A DNA stretch of 64,000 bases from Hyphomicrobiales bacterium (GTDB taxonomy: Bacteria; Pseudomonadota; Alphaproteobacteria; Rhizobiales; CAJQND01), in assembly GCA_028285595.1 (NCBI GenBank), contig JANQOW010000070.1, forward strand, positions 19,259-83,258. The letters run 5' to 3'. Position numbers and translations under genes: made by a program. Of this stretch, positions 50,836 through 61,845 are shown piece after piece (the stretch's first letter is position 1; every line of letters begins with the position of its first letter). Below the pieces are notes generated by a model. That model was given only the letters and a program-made list of their open reading frames with translations. It searched no databases and was not told the DNA's origin.

Positions 50836-53025
50836 ATGTCAACGCGCATATATCTGTTTCTGTTCGCGGCAGTCGTGTCGTCAATTCCGATTATGTTTTT
50901 TGGCCTATGGCCCCACTCAAAAGCGCTTGATCTTCAAATAGACGAAGTTGCGCACCGGCATTTGGTTCTTGCCAAAAACGTCAGCCTTGCGCTTAAGCGA
51001 TACGATCGTGATCTAAAGAGCATGTTTCGTCTTGGCGCATCACAGGCAATAGCCGGTTTGACCTCCAGTGATTTGTCGCGGGCGCTCGAAGGCCTGAACA
51101 TCAGACACATTTGCGTGGCGGACGTTAAGACCGGATCGGTGTTGTACCGTGCTCGGACGCGCAACCATGCGTGCCCGGCCGCTCTAGAGCCAATGCGCTT
51201 GAGGCAATTCACGACTTACGGACGCCAAGGCGAAGTGAAGTACACTCCGGTTGAATCAGGCAAAGGGGGCCTGCCGGTAGTTCACCTTGTTCTGAAATTG
51301 AGAGACCAGATTGCAATTGGCACGATTGATACGAGCTACTTCCAAGATATTGCTAGCACAATCGAGTTTGATAAAGGCGGCCATGCCGCGATCGTTGATC
51401 ACTATGGGAGAGTTTTGGCCCATCCAAACAGAAACTGGGTCTTGAACAGCAAGGATATCTCAAAAGTACCGCCGGTGAAGTTGATGCTGGATGGCGGAAC
51501 GGGTGTGTCGCGATTCCATTCGCCGGCAACCAATACGGAAATGATAGCAGGATATGCCACGGTGTCGGGTCCGGCGTGGGGGGTGATGATACCGCAGCCC
51601 ATGCACGAGCTTGTGGCAAAGGCTCAGGCTGTCAATCTCTTTTCGTTGGCTATCATTCTCTCAGGGCTGTTTCTGGCCGCTCTGGCAGCCTGGTGGTTTT
51701 CTGGAGTTATCGCCCAACCGGTGTTGGCAATCGCAAAGGCGGCGCAGGACATGGCACTGGGCTATCGCGGAGTGCAGGTTGCCAATCTTTCAGATTCTCA
51801 ACCTCGCGAGATCACACAACTGGCACGCACCTTCAACCGAATGTCCAAATCGATCCAACTAGCGATGCAGTCTGAACAAGACATGATCACAGATCTGCGT
51901 GCGCTGTTCTTGGCTTCACCTGCCGCAACTTTCCTGCTCGATCACGATAGGCGCTTTCGGTTGGTCAGCAAGCAATTTGAAAATTGGTTCGGTCTGCAAC
52001 AGTCACAAGTCACGGGGAAGACGGAAAGCGAAGTGTTCTGCCCTGCGATATTGGATCGTCTTCGTCCGGCGCTGGATGGTGCGTTTCTGAGAGGCGAGCA
52101 CTTCACGATTGAACTCAACGCGGCACTTGCTGATGATCACGACCGGAGCATCGTCGCCCACATCTTCCCCATCGTAGAAGATGACGAACGTATCATAGGT
52201 TTGGGAGGCATATTGCTGGATATCACGGCTCAGAAAGTTGCCGAGGAGCGCTTACATCAAGCACAAAAGCTAGAAGTCGTTGGGCAGTTGGCCAGCGGTG
52301 TTGCGCACGACTTCAACAATTTGCTGATGGTCATCAAATCGAAAACCCGGTTGCTTTCTGATCGGACGCCCGATCATGAGGATCTCATTGCTCCAATCTC
52401 TCGTGCAACCGATCTGGGAACAAGCTTGACCCGTCGGCTTCTAGCTTATTCTCGCATGCAACAGTTGCAGCCGAGATCGATTGATCTGAGAAAGCTGGTC
52501 AAGGAGACAAACGGCATCCTCCAGCATTCCGTGGGCAGCCATATCCGGGTCATCGTTGATACCCCTCAAGACCTTTGGAAGATCTATGCAGACCCGGCGC
52601 AGGTGCAAACCGCTCTGATGAACCTTGCACTCAACGCACGCGACGCCATGCCGAGCGGAGGCACTCTTACGATTAAGGGGGAAAACTGCTCAAATTGTCC
52701 TGAAACAGTTGAGGTGTCTCCCGGAAAACCCACGTCGCGATGCGTTAAGCTCACCGTAAGTGATACAGGCACCGGAATGCCTGAAGAGGTCCAAGCACGG
52801 GCTTTTGAGCCATTCTTTACAACCAAAGAAGCCGGAGCCGGGAGTGGGCTCGGCCTCTCCATGGTCTATGGTTTCGCAAAGCAAACGGGCGGTCATGTGC
52901 GATTACAAAGTGTCCCCGGCGAGGGTACGTGCATCGAACTCCTGTTTCCACGTGCGCTAAACTCAAGCATCAAGTCGGACCTGTCACGCGCACATGCTCA
53001 CAAAGACGTAGAAGAAACAGATTGA
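50836..53025 (+). CDS. Membrane sensor histidine kinase (dCache-like, HAMP, PAS, HisKA)
   Basis: A 729-aa kinase. An N-terminal helix (5-25) and a second helix (about 272-290) enclose a 245-residue periplasmic sensor of the dCache type. HAMP follows ([18 protein letters not shown]), then PAS (about 355-470), then the transmitter with phospho-His in [14 protein letters not shown]-box [46 protein letters not shown]. No receiver domain is attached. ATG 50836 is used (TTG 50833 adjacent). It is divergent from the FixJ-like gene, its likely partner. The ligand sensed is unknown. Confidence 0.92.
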   Translation: MSTRIYLFLFAAVVSSIPIMFFGLWPHSKALDLQIDEVAHRHLVLAKNVSLALKRYDRDLKSMFRLGASQAIAGLTSSDLSRALEGLNIRHICVADVKTGSVLYRARTRNHACPAALEPMRLRQFTTYGRQGEVKYTPVESGKGGLPVVHLVLKLRDQIAIGTIDTSYFQDIASTIEFDKGGHAAIVDHYGRVLAHPNRNWVLNSKDISKVPPVKLMLDGGTGVSRFHSPATNTEMIAGYATVSGPAWGVMIPQPMHELVAKAQAVNLFSLAIILSGLFLAALAAWWFSGVIAQPVLAIAKAAQDMALGYRGVQVANLSDSQPREITQLARTFNRMSKSIQLAMQSEQDMITDLRALFLASPAATFLLDHDRRFRLVSKQFENWFGLQQSQVTGKTESEVFCPAILDRLRPALDGAFLRGEHFTIELNAALADDHDRSIVAHIFPIVEDDERIIGLGGILLDITAQKVAEERLHQAQKLEVVGQLASGVAHDFNNLLMVIKSKTRLLSDRTPDHEDLIAPISRATDLGTSLTRRLLAYSRMQQLQPRSIDLRKLVKETNGILQHSVGSHIRVIVDTPQDLWKIYADPAQVQTALMNLALNARDAMPSGGTLTIKGENCSNCPETVEVSPGKPTSRCVKLTVSDTGTGMPEEVQARAFEPFFTTKEAGAGSGLGLSMVYGFAKQTGGHVRLQSVPGEGTCIELLFPRALNSSIKSDLSRAHAHKDVEETD

Positions 53026-53626
53026 TTGTGATTTGAGGCAAATCACTTAACAAGGCCACCGGTTCACCAAGCCGCCGCGCCCAAGATTTGAGAAGTTTCT
53101 TCATCCTGGCATTTCGAACAAGCGGGCCTGCCGACCATGGCCTCCACCCCAGCGCGCTCCTCAGATAGATCTAGACAGCGTCGATCAGCTTGCCCACTGC
53201 GCTCGGCCATCGGGATGCCTGTGCTTCTTTATCCTGAGGTGTTCTCCGATCATGGCTCTCAATCCGCCGCACCCTGAGCAGACTCTTGTGATGCTGGAGC
53301 GCTATTTCGGCGGCCTCCATCGAACCTACTCTCCGTGACACTTTAAGCTGATTAGCGCTATTTCACGGATAACGGTCAGCCCCCAAAAACCAGCCTAGTA
53401 ATCGGCACGCGATACAGGCTCAGCGAAAAGACGGTTCCAGCATTGATCAATGCGTCAGGTCCTCAGGAACGGCCATCGGTTTCCAACTTAACGCTAGTGC
53501 TTCCTGGGTGGCACAATTTTACCATGTACACGTTTTAGGTGCGTTAACACTCCAAGGAAACAATTAGGTGAATTGCAGGATTTTTTCTGATCGGTGGGTG
53601 TGTGGCCATCTTGTGGGGATTCGTTA
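53026..53626. other. 600-base gap with IS-end-like repeats, no intact gene
   Basis: No convincing gene. It holds a 10-bp direct repeat GCGCTATTTC (53299-53308 and 53355-53364) and inverted TCCGTGA (53332-53338) and TCACGGA (53363-53369), an arrangement reminiscent of the repeated ends of IS21-like elements. No istA/istB remnant was recognised, so an insertion relic is only a possibility. Confidence 0.3.
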
Positions 53627-54739
53627 ATGATGCAACTTGAGCTTGGCGTCACTTGGGCTACGGGGAACAAAGAATATCTTTGGGCGTTACGACGTCAAAA
53701 CAAGTGGCAAATACCCGGAATACAACAACGCGTCCCGAGAACATACTTCAGGCGCCCATGGTGCGTCCGCTCTAAACGCGCCTTTCTGCTGGCTGTGTTG
53801 TTTTATTTCTGCTGCCTCAACAGCATTTCAACTGCGGGGAACAGCGATCTGTCAGACTGTGGCACACCCGTGGATGTTAGTAATCTGGCCGCTTCGCTCG
53901 ATCGAGTATTGCGGATTGATGGACCCATCGTGGGCAAAGATCTCGCGCGTCTCCGCCGCGACCTTCACCGAGCCGAGGCTGCGCTGCGGGGCTCGGGGGC
54001 AAACGCACATCGATTGCATAAAAACTATCAGTCGTTTGATTTACTCGTGCATCAAACCCGCAAAATCATTCGGGAAAAGATGATTCATGATCCGGAGAAA
54101 ATAGTTCGCACACTGAGAGAGTTACGGAGTACCAGCGATGTTACGTGCTCCCAGGAACCTCCAAAGGGCGGGCAAAGTAATGTTGTCGAGGGTTCCAACC
54201 GCATCCCGAGAACTTCGGAGACGGCGCGTCAGGCAAATCAGGTCCCAATGGTGACATTTGATGCATCCGATTCAGATGCCGGCGGTCAGTGGAAAATGTT
54301 TCTGATAATCTTACTGGCAATAGCTGCTGGCATCGTGCTGACACATCTCTTTCTGCAACTGTTTAACTTGGTTTTCTCCTTGTTCCACGATCGGATGGCG
54401 TGCCGGATCTCTGCAAGTTTGCAAGTTGGCTCGCAAGCGGTCGACGGACATATCACAATCCTTAGCCGCCGAGGTTTTAGGTTCCAGCCCATCAACGCCG
54501 ATGCTGTGCAGCAATTTGAAGACATTGTTGGCGCGGGAGTTTGTACAACCGTTGTCGGATCGCAACGCTTGCCGGCCGAAGTGACCGGGCTGCATGCAGG
54601 ATTTGTTTCAGTGTGGTTTTCCTCGGCCCTCTCGGCATGGGACCACAGACAATTGCTTAAGCTCTCCGGGCTGGATCCGTATTACACGAAAACGCCCGCT
54701 ACAAAGTCTAACCGTGAACGGTATCTGCAGAGTTCGTAG
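53627..54739 (+). CDS. Hypothetical membrane protein, possible PilZ-like C-terminus
   Basis: A 370-aa protein with a hydrophobic helix at about 53-70, a polar helical middle (about 85-220), a second strong helix (about 235-258) and a C-terminal domain of about 110 residues. The C-terminal part has CRISASLQVGSQAVDGHITILSRRGFRFQP and ends in a helix LLKLSGLDPYY. The basic patch and the I-LSRRGFRF strand loosely recall PilZ domains that bind cyclic-di-GMP, but the RxxxR motif is not convincing. Start codon 53627 or 53630 (tandem ATG). It follows the IS-like gap and precedes a convergent GST gene. No family recognised. Confidence 0.6.
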   Translation: MMQLELGVTWATGNKEYLWALRRQNKWQIPGIQQRVPRTYFRRPWCVRSKRAFLLAVLFYFCCLNSISTAGNSDLSDCGTPVDVSNLAASLDRVLRIDGPIVGKDLARLRRDLHRAEAALRGSGANAHRLHKNYQSFDLLVHQTRKIIREKMIHDPEKIVRTLRELRSTSDVTCSQEPPKGGQSNVVEGSNRIPRTSETARQANQVPMVTFDASDSDAGGQWKMFLIILLAIAAGIVLTHLFLQLFNLVFSLFHDRMACRISASLQVGSQAVDGHITILSRRGFRFQPINADAVQQFEDIVGAGVCTTVVGSQRLPAEVTGLHAGFVSVWFSSALSAWDHRQLLKLSGLDPYYTKTPATKSNRERYLQSS

Positions 54740-54872
54740 AGCAAACGGCAAGCTTTGGGTGAGTTCGAGACGAGTTGCGTCGACGCTGGGCATCACGAGG
54801 AGTTGGATCGATTGACTGCTCTCGAGATTTGCTCTGCAGTGATCTCCTCTAAGCCGTAGCTGCAAGTTAACT

Positions 54873-55508
54873 TCACCTCCCGTAATCGGTTTGGTTCTCT
54901 GGGCGTGCGTCGGCGAATGCGGGAAGGTCTCGGCACTTGGCTTCGATGTCCAGAAGAATAGGGAACTCAGAAAGGTCGCAATCGAACCGCCTCGCATTGG
55001 CGAGTTGTGGCACCAGCGCGATGTCCGCGAAAGTAGGAAAGTCGGCAAAACAGAACTCAGTGACGCTCTGACGTTTTTCAAGAAGCGCCTCTAACGCCGA
55101 AAAGGTAACATGTGTCCAATTAGCGTACCATGCCGATACTTTGGGCGCCCCTATCTCCATGTCTGTTTGGAGGTATTTCCTTACCCTTCTGACCGTAAGA
55201 GCATGGAGCTCTGCACAAATCGCCAGGGCAAAACTCCGAGAGTGAGCCTTTAGGATAGGGTCTTCCGGCAGAAGTGGTGGATTTGGAAATCGGGTTTCCA
55301 GATACTCGATGGCCGACAGAGATTGGGTGATATTGACACCGTCTACTTCCAGTGTCGGCAGGAGGGCTTGCGGGTTGCGCTGAACGTACTCGGGTGCTTT
55401 GGTCTTCGATACAGGAACGTACTCGAAGTCCAAGCCTTTCAGGTTGAGCGCAATCCGCACCCGCTCTCCAGCGGAGTTTTGTGCGGCGCTATGCAGTCTC
55501 ATCTTCAT
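54873..55508 (-). CDS. Glutathione S-transferase, maleylacetoacetate-isomerase-like (zeta)
   Basis: A 211-aa enzyme with a thioredoxin-like N-terminal domain (NSAGERVRIALNLKGLDFEYVPVSK, the cis-Pro in QALLPTLEVDGV and SLSAIEYLETRFPNPPLLP) and an all-helical C-terminal domain (TFADIALVPQLANARRFDCDL). The zeta-class SSCSxRVRIAL motif is altered to NSAGERVRIAL, keeping one Ser but losing the Cys, so isomerase activity on maleylacetoacetate is not assured. No tyrosine-degradation genes are nearby. ATG 55508 is the natural start; the frame reaches 55562. Confidence 0.8.
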   Translation of the reverse strand: MKMRLHSAAQNSAGERVRIALNLKGLDFEYVPVSKTKAPEYVQRNPQALLPTLEVDGVNITQSLSAIEYLETRFPNPPLLPEDPILKAHSRSFALAICAELHALTVRRVRKYLQTDMEIGAPKVSAWYANWTHVTFSALEALLEKRQSVTEFCFADFPTFADIALVPQLANARRFDCDLSEFPILLDIEAKCRDLPAFADARPENQTDYGR

Positions 55509-55637
55509 CGTATGAGTTTGAGTGAGTACGCACTTGAGAGCAAGATGCCAAATGTAGAGCAACGATGCTGTTCTTCAGTAGCCGGCGGGATCGGATTGAC
55601 TGTGTTCAATGTGCGCACGGATCTCTTATCAGTTGAG

Positions 55638-58600
55638 CTAAATCGTTTGCGAGCCTTGTTTGGTTTCTTGTGCAGGAAGGGATTCTGATGGAGGTTTTCG
55701 CACAAATTCCCGCATGCTTTGGAACAGCACATAGAGGGCCGGAACCATTATGGTACCGACGATTGTGGCGAAAGCCATGCCGCCCAAAACCGTGATACCA
55801 ACGGACACCCGACTTGCCGCCCCAGCACCACTGGCAATTGCCAGCGGCACCACACCTAGCACAAAGGAAAGACCCGTCATCATCACGGCGCGGAAGCGGA
55901 GGAACGCGGCTTCCTCCGCGGCATCCTTTATGGACTTACCGCTCTCGCGAAGCTCCTTGGCGAACTCGACGATCAGAATTGAGTTTTTCGCTGCCAAACC
56001 GATCAACAATACCAAACCAACCTGCGCATAACTGTTGAGGGCAGTGCCGGAAAGCTTCAGGGCGAGCGATGCGCCCAGCGCAGCAAACACGACTGACAGC
56101 ATCACTGGCAACGGCGTGGTCCAGCTTTCGTACTGTGCGACGAGGAACAGGTAGGCGAAAAGAATCGATAATAGGAAAATGAATGAACCTGCCTCTCCTG
56201 CTTTGATTTCCTCAAGGGACATGCCGGTCCACTCACTTCGGAACCCGGTGGGCAAGGCGCCGGCTGCCGTCTCCTCCATCGCCTTCAAGGCCTCACCGGA
56301 AGAATAGCCGGGTGCTGGTTGGCCACTGACGGATGCGGAGCGGAACAGATTGTAGCGCTCAATACTGTCCGGACCGAGCACAGGGCTTACGGTGACGAGG
56401 GTCTGAAGCGGGATCATTTCCCCCGAGCCACTGCGCACGAACAGCTTCCCGACATCTTCAGGGTTCGCCCGTTTGTCGGCTTCGGCCTGGACGAAAACCC
56501 GGTAGATCCGGCCGAACTTGTTGAAGTCGTTGACGTAATAAGTGCCGAAATTGGCAGATAGAACTGTGAAGATATCGCTGATCGAAACATTCTTCGTCTT
56601 CGCCAGGTCACGGTTCACATCAATGAAATATTGCGGGGCGTTTGCGCGGAAGGTGCTGAATGTTTGTTGCAGTTCAGGTCGGCTGTTGGCGGCAATAATC
56701 AAGCCCCCAAGTGCCGCGGCCATGGTCTCCGGGGTGCGCCCCTCGGCATCTTGCAACACAAACTGAAAGCCTGCTGTGGTGCCGAGCCCGCTGATCGGCG
56801 GCGGGCTGAACGGAATGATTGTGGCCGTCGGTATGGCCGCCAGTTTGGGACCCACTTCTGCCAAGACCGCGTTGATGTGCATTGCAGGATCGGTGCGCTG
56901 AGACCAGGGTTTCAAGGCGGCGATAACGAAGGCACCATTAGGTACTGCAGAACCCTGCAGCAACGAAAAGCCACTCACAGCGATAACATTCTCAACCGCC
57001 GGATGTTCAGCTAGGATACTCTCTGTTTGCGCAAGGACGGCCGTCGTCCTGGGCAAAGCTGCACCGTCCGGCAGCCTGATATCCACAAAGAAAGAGCCGC
57101 GATCTTCTGGCGGAACGAAACCACCCGGGATGCTCGACAAAGTCCAGCCCGTCGCCACGCAGACCAACAGGAATAAGAGCGCAGCGCCCATCAACATCCG
57201 CCTAACCAACAATTTTACGACGTTGAGATAAACATTGCGAACCGTGTTGATACCCCTCTCAAACAGTGCAAGCGGGCCTCGCTCGCGCGTTTTTGGCGGT
57301 CGTAGAATAGTCGCACAAAGGGCCGGGCTTAGGGTCAGGGCGCATATGGAGGAAAGGGCAACAGCAACAGAGATGGTGGCCGCGAATTGAACGAAAAGCC
57401 GTCCTGTGATGCCTGGTGTGAAAGCAACAGGGACGAACACGGCCAAGAGCACAAGAGTTGTGGCAATGACAGGTCCGGTGACCTCGTCCATGGCCTTGCG
57501 TGTGGCATCGCGCGGTGGCAGCCCATCGGCCATATGCCGTTGAACATTTTCCACAACCACGATCGCATCATCGACCACCACGCCGATCGCCAGAATGAGG
57601 CCGAACAGGGACACAGTGTTGATCGTGAAGCCCATGGCAAGAAGCGCCGCAAACGTTCCGATCAAGGAGACTGGAATGGCGATAGCCGGAATGAGTGTCG
57701 AGCGCCAATCCTGCAGGAAGATAAACACAACAACCACCACCAGCACGAGAGCCTGAAACAGCGTGACCACCACCTCGCGCATAGACGTTTGTACATAGAT
57801 CGTGGTGTCGTAAGTCACCGCAACATCAAGATCCTCCGGGAAGCGCTGACGCAGTTTTTCCAGCTCGGCCTTGATGCTGTTGGCAACATTCAGTGCATTG
57901 GCATCGGGTAACTGATAGACCGCCAAGAGTGCGGCGGACTTGGAATTCAGTCGGCCAAACCAACCATAAGTCTCCGCACCCAACTCTACCCGCGCCACGT
58001 CCTTTAGTCTGACAACTGAGCCATCCGTGGTCGCCGTCAGCACAATGTTCCTGAACTCCTCCACATCCTCAAGACGGCCCTTGGCTCGCAGGGTGTACTG
58101 GAACTGTTGTCCCTCCGGAGCCGGTTCCTGTCCGAGGCTGCCAGGGGAGACCTGGAGGTTCTGCTCGCGGATTGCCCCAATGATGTCGCTTGCGGTGAGG
58201 CCAAGGGTTGTCAGCCGGTCGGGTTGCAGCCAGATCCGCATGCTGTAGTTGCGGGCACCCAGCACATCGACCTGTGCGACCCCCTGTACGCGCGCGAGCG
58301 TATCGCGAATATTGATTGTGGTGTAGTTGCTGAGAAATACATCGTCGTAGGTACCATTTGGCGACGAGACGGCAGCCACCATGAGGATGCCGCTGGACTG
58401 CTTCTTTGTAATCACACCTTGGCGCGTCACTTCCTCAGGCAATTTGGAAAGGGCCTGCGCAACGCGGTTTTGAACGTTCACCTGCGCAGTGTCGCTATTG
58501 GTTCCGATTTCAAAGGTTACGGTCAGGCTGTAGCTGCCATCATTGGCGCTCTTGGAGGACATGTAGCTCATGTCTTCCACACCGTTGACCTCGGCTTCGA

Positions 58601-58796
58601 TCACGGCGGCGACCGTTTGTTCGACCACCTGGGCATTGGCACCGGGATAGCTCGCGGAGACCTTAACCTGTGGCGGCGAAAGCTCTGGGAACTCGGCAAC
58701 TGGCAATTGAGATACGGAAATGACCCCCGCCAGAGTGATGACGATGGCAATCACAAAGGCAAACTTGGGTCGGTCGATGAAGAATGCGCCGATCAT
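55638..58796 (-). CDS. RND multidrug efflux permease (HAE1/AcrB family)
   Basis: A 1052-aa inner-membrane pump with twelve helices and two large periplasmic loops. [73 protein letters not shown] with the proton-relay Asp pair in helix 4, and [17 protein letters not shown] with the relay Lys in helix 10 all match AcrB/MexB. It works as a trimer with the adaptor encoded 9 bases upstream and an outer-membrane channel encoded elsewhere. Likely substrates are hydrophobic drugs, dyes or bile salts, not specified by sequence. Confidence 0.96.
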   Translation of the reverse strand: MIGAFFIDRPKFAFVIAIVITLAGVISVSQLPVAEFPELSPPQVKVSASYPGANAQVVEQTVAAVIEAEVNGVEDMSYMSSKSANDGSYSLTVTFEIGTNSDTAQVNVQNRVAQALSKLPEEVTRQGVITKKQSSGILMVAAVSSPNGTYDDVFLSNYTTINIRDTLARVQGVAQVDVLGARNYSMRIWLQPDRLTTLGLTASDIIGAIREQNLQVSPGSLGQEPAPEGQQFQYTLRAKGRLEDVEEFRNIVLTATTDGSVVRLKDVARVELGAETYGWFGRLNSKSAALLAVYQLPDANALNVANSIKAELEKLRQRFPEDLDVAVTYDTTIYVQTSMREVVVTLFQALVLVVVVVFIFLQDWRSTLIPAIAIPVSLIGTFAALLAMGFTINTVSLFGLILAIGVVVDDAIVVVENVQRHMADGLPPRDATRKAMDEVTGPVIATTLVLLAVFVPVAFTPGITGRLFVQFAATISVAVALSSICALTLSPALCATILRPPKTRERGPLALFERGINTVRNVYLNVVKLLVRRMLMGAALLFLLVCVATGWTLSSIPGGFVPPEDRGSFFVDIRLPDGAALPRTTAVLAQTESILAEHPAVENVIAVSGFSLLQGSAVPNGAFVIAALKPWSQRTDPAMHINAVLAEVGPKLAAIPTATIIPFSPPPISGLGTTAGFQFVLQDAEGRTPETMAAALGGLIIAANSRPELQQTFSTFRANAPQYFIDVNRDLAKTKNVSISDIFTVLSANFGTYYVNDFNKFGRIYRVFVQAEADKRANPEDVGKLFVRSGSGEMIPLQTLVTVSPVLGPDSIERYNLFRSASVSGQPAPGYSSGEALKAMEETAAGALPTGFRSEWTGMSLEEIKAGEAGSFIFLLSILFAYLFLVAQYESWTTPLPVMLSVVFAALGASLALKLSGTALNSYAQVGLVLLIGLAAKNSILIVEFAKELRESGKSIKDAAEEAAFLRFRAVMMTGLSFVLGVVPLAIASGAGAASRVSVGITVLGGMAFATIVGTIMVPALYVLFQSMREFVRKPPSESLPAQETKQGSQTI

Positions 58797-58805
58797 GGTG
58801 CCCGC

Positions 58806-59957
58806 CTACTGGCTCTGCGCAGCGCTTGGGCGCTGGGACGGTGTCACCACCGCGCCGGGCCGAACCTTTTGTATGCCTTCGACGATGACGGTTTCACCTT
58901 CGGTGACGCCTTCAAGTGCGACGATCTCCGAGCCGACTCGCTGGCCGGTTCTGATTTGGCGCGCGTCCACCTTGTTGTCCTGTCCGACCACGAGAACGAA
59001 GGGTCCGGATTGATTTTCTTGAACCGATGCTTGCGGCACGACGGTTAGCCGTTCCGGCGTTGTGCTTGTGAGAACAACATTGACGAATTGGCCAGGCACT
59101 ATGAGACGATCGGGATTGGGAAAACTCACACGAAGCTTCAAGGTGCCTGTGGCGGGATCGACCTCGTTGTCCGCGAGATCGAATGTTCCGGCTTCTTTGT
59201 AGAGTTCTCCGTTCGCCAGCTTGATCCGCGGGGTCATCTCTTCCGTGTTTCCTGCGGCCCGAGCTTTTCGATAGTTCAGATACTCGCGTTCACCGATCGA
59301 GAACAGGATGTGGATAGGATCAAGCTTTACGATAGTCACGAGCACGCCCGTATCCGGGCCAATAAGATTCCCCACATCGGCATTGGCAATGCCGCTTCGG
59401 CCGGCGAGCGGAGAGACGATCTGCGCATACCCAAGATCTAGCTCTGCTTTCTTCAGAGCCGCTTGAGCGGCTTTGAGGTTGGCCCTCGCCTGCCCCTCCT
59501 TGGCAACGGCCTGATCAAGGTTGGCCACACTGGCGACGTCTTTCGCCTCAAGCTGCTGATAGCGGGCAAGGCTGGCCGCAGCTTCTTTCAGAACCGCTTC
59601 GGCTTTCGCAACCTCCGCTTCCGCGGCTGCCTTGCTTGCTTCCAACTCGGAGGGGTCGATCTTAAAAAGCATGGCGCCTTGTTCAACTGCTTCACCTTCC
59701 TCAAACGGCCTTTCCACGAGCGTTCCGCTGACGCGCGCTCGGATGTCCACGCGCTGAGATGCGTTTGTGCGGCCCACATATTCAATGGCTGACGACACGT
59801 CTTTCGTCTGGACCGGAACAACCACCACCCCCGGAGGCGGACGCTCACTCTTCCCGGTTGTCTGAGCGCCATTTTCGTCGCAGCTCGCGAGAACAAAGGC
59901 CGCTAAAATGGTGACGAGTTTCAGCGCTTTGGGCCTCAGCCATTGGATTGCTTGCAT
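58806..59957 (-). CDS. RND periplasmic adaptor (MFP/AcrA family), lipoprotein
   Basis: A 383-aa periplasmic adaptor with a lipoprotein signal (FVLASC, Cys26). IEYVGRTNASQRVDIRARVSGTLVERPFEEGEAVEQGAMLFKID is the lipoyl half, followed by the coiled-coil hairpin (about 100-175: AEAEVAKAEAVLKEAAASLARYQQ), the second lipoyl half LGYAQIVSPLAGRSGIANADVGNLIG, beta-barrel and membrane-proximal domains. It joins the RND permease to an outer-membrane channel. The two genes form an operon. No TetR regulator is adjacent. Confidence 0.95.
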   Translation of the reverse strand: MQAIQWLRPKALKLVTILAAFVLASCDENGAQTTGKSERPPPGVVVVPVQTKDVSSAIEYVGRTNASQRVDIRARVSGTLVERPFEEGEAVEQGAMLFKIDPSELEASKAAAEAEVAKAEAVLKEAAASLARYQQLEAKDVASVANLDQAVAKEGQARANLKAAQAALKKAELDLGYAQIVSPLAGRSGIANADVGNLIGPDTGVLVTIVKLDPIHILFSIGEREYLNYRKARAAGNTEEMTPRIKLANGELYKEAGTFDLADNEVDPATGTLKLRVSFPNPDRLIVPGQFVNVVLTSTTPERLTVVPQASVQENQSGPFVLVVGQDNKVDARQIRTGQRVGSEIVALEGVTEGETVIVEGIQKVRPGAVVTPSQRPSAAQSQ

Positions 59958-60008
59958 ATGCCAACCCTCTTCTCTTTGGTCCCGAACCTGCCGAAGACAG
60001 AATGCGCG

Positions 60009-60452
60009 TTAGTAATCCGGCTCAACGCAATAGTACCAGTACCCTTGCGTCTGAGCAGCGTCCGACCAGTACCAGCATAACTCCGGGCTAGGTGGCGGCG
60101 GGACGACGCCGGCTGCAGCAACGATTATGGCGGTTCCCAGGATTACGCCGGCAACTCTGCGCCCCCAATATCTGCGGCGGATATTCTTGCGCACGTTGCG
60201 CCTTTGAGCCGGCAGATGGGCGCCCGGCGGGCGCCGTTTCCCTGCGCGCCGCGTGCCGCGCCGCTTTGACGCTCCGCGCCTGCCTCTTTGGACACGAACA
60301 ATGTCAGCCGCTGCAGCCGCGCCGGAATGCTTGAGTTGTGTTGGAGTTCCGAAGATCTGGCTGACACTAGCAGCCTGCAGCCCGCTAGGCGCAAACATTG
60401 ACAGCAGCGTTGCCAGGACAAGAAGCACAGCGTTTTGGCCAAGAGTTCTCAT
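60009..60452 (-). CDS. Small exported basic protein of unknown function
   Basis: A 147-aa protein with a signal peptide (1-27, GLQAAS). The mature part has an Arg/Lys/Gly-rich stretch (about 52-97) then a hydrophobic helix (about 100-117, GVILGTAIIVAAAGVV) and a Trp/Tyr-rich tail (CWYWSDAAQTQGYWYYC) with two cysteines that could form a disulfide. Members with such tails occur in Hyphomicrobiales, to my recollection, but no function is known. It lies 3 bases after the next upstream gene, likely co-transcribed. Confidence 0.6.
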   Translation of the reverse strand: MRTLGQNAVLLVLATLLSMFAPSGLQAASVSQIFGTPTQLKHSGAAAAADIVRVQRGRRGASKRRGTRRAGKRRPPGAHLPAQRRNVRKNIRRRYWGRRVAGVILGTAIIVAAAGVVPPPPSPELCWYWSDAAQTQGYWYYCVEPDY

Positions 60453-60455
60453 GAT

Positions 60456-60845
60456 CTAGTCTCCGCTGTTGATATTGCTGTGCTTGGCAACCGCGGCTGC
60501 ATAATTGTTGTTAAAATCAATGACGATGGTTTCGCAATCCTCCCGCTTCGGTTCAGCCGCGGCGCCGAAGCCATAACGGGTTGAGAACCTGAACGCCCGG
60601 TTGCTGCCGAACAGCTCATTAATTTTGTGGTAGATTGAAAGAGTCAGCTTCTCATGTTCGGCCTGCGCGTCGCCTTCCAAACAAGCATATGCATTGCCCG
60701 CGAGCTCTCCGAAATCCATGATCGCCTCATTGAAAGCCTGTTCTTCAGCAGCTTCCTTCTGGCCTTGTTCTTCGCTCGCACCTGCGGGCGCCATCATCAG
60801 ACAGAGTGCAGATGCAAACGCGAGTGCTTTACGACCTGGTCTCAT
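60456..60845 (-). CDS. Small exported protein of unknown function
   Basis: A 129-aa protein with a signal peptide (1-23, GASE cleavage region) and a soluble, mostly helical mature part with two cysteines (ACLEGD and EDCETIVIDFNN). The spacing suits one disulfide. Its stop lies 3 bases before the next gene's start on the same strand, so the two small exported proteins are an operon. No family recognised. Confidence 0.6.
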   Translation of the reverse strand: MRPGRKALAFASALCLMMAPAGASEEQGQKEAAEEQAFNEAIMDFGELAGNAYACLEGDAQAEHEKLTLSIYHKINELFGSNRAFRFSTRYGFGAAAEPKREDCETIVIDFNNNYAAAVAKHSNINSGD

Positions 60846-60921
60846 TGTCTCTTGATCTCCCTTTCCTCGAATTTGGCGCGTCTAAAACTGAGAAAACTCC
60901 CCTGCCCTAATGGCTGACCGA

Positions 60922-61830
60922 TCAACGATGCGGTCCAAAATTGAATGTGCGCCGCATCGGCTCGCGCCGCTTGCGATCGATGTATTTTACGCGATCGCGA
61001 AACGCGACCCTCTTCGCGCCTTCCAACTTGCCGCCCAGGTTTCTGAGGTAAAACTTCATCTTATGGTCCGGCAGACTGAACTGCCTGCGGACGTTGCGAA
61101 CCACTTGAGGCGGCGCTTTGAAGACCTGCGTTTCCGTAGCAAAAATGTAATACGGCCCCTTCAGCAGGTTTATAATCGAACCCATATGCTCATATCTGGG
61201 TCCGTTTCCTTTGGCTTTGGGTGGGAAAAATGCGGCCACGTCGTTCTGATGGATCACACGGAGGAGCGGCAGGCCCGCAAGTGACCTTGCCCCGGCCATA
61301 TCGGTGAACTTTGGCTGGCCAAAGGTATAGATCCCGCCAACCCGGAACCCGTCCTGTTGCAAGTAAACTCCCATCATTGCCGCCATGGTCCCACCGAGCG
61401 AGTGGCCGGTCAGATAGATGGTGTAGTCTTGGCGCAGCTGGCGTTTCAAACGAGGGTAAATGGCACGGGCAACCTCGTGAAATCCGCGGTGAACCACAAG
61501 CCCGGTTTTGCTGTCCGTGACGGCAAAGGTGTCAAAATTGAACTCAAAATTGACGTCATCGACACTACCTCGGAACACCGCCGTCTGGGTGCGCGTGGCT
61601 TCCTTGGTTTCCACAAAATACCGCATGTTTGTCGGAGCGTGGGTCTCGACCCACGTCACGGCACGCCGTTTGGCTTTGATTTTGGCGGGGGGCTGGTAGG
61701 CCAGGTCAGAGAGGACCGCTAAATCGTAGAGGGCCTGGAAACTCACACCGTCTTCGCGAGCTACCGACTTACCGCTTAGCGCGAGGAGCCACACCCCACA
61801 CAAGCACATCACACACGCAAAAGGCAGCAT
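60922..61830 (-). CDS. Exported lipase class 3 family protein
   Basis: A 302-aa alpha/beta hydrolase with a signal peptide (1-25, ending GKSVARE). The core has DTFAVTDSKTGLVVHRGFHEVARAIYPRL, nucleophile elbow YLTGHSLGGTMAAMMG (catalytic Ser in GHSLG), IYTFGQPKFTDM (with the family Pro) and VIHQNDVAAFFPP carrying the acid Asp; a His for the triad is in YEHMG. Fungal-lipase-like members act on triglycerides or phospholipids. The start could be ATG 61830 or TTG 61845 (GGAG upstream). It precedes the two small exported genes on the same strand. Confidence 0.85.
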   Translation of the reverse strand: MLPFACVMCLCGVWLLALSGKSVAREDGVSFQALYDLAVLSDLAYQPPAKIKAKRRAVTWVETHAPTNMRYFVETKEATRTQTAVFRGSVDDVNFEFNFDTFAVTDSKTGLVVHRGFHEVARAIYPRLKRQLRQDYTIYLTGHSLGGTMAAMMGVYLQQDGFRVGGIYTFGQPKFTDMAGARSLAGLPLLRVIHQNDVAAFFPPKAKGNGPRYEHMGSIINLLKGPYYIFATETQVFKAPPQVVRNVRRQFSLPDHKMKFYLRNLGGKLEGAKRVAFRDRVKYIDRKRREPMRRTFNFGPHR

Positions 61831-61845
61831 ACAGATTCTTGGCAA

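Noticed and set aside
58107..59048. 313-aa plus-strand frame opposite the RND permease and adaptor genes
   Set aside because: It is antisense to two unmistakable efflux genes and has no recognisable motif; a shadow of high-GC coding sequence.
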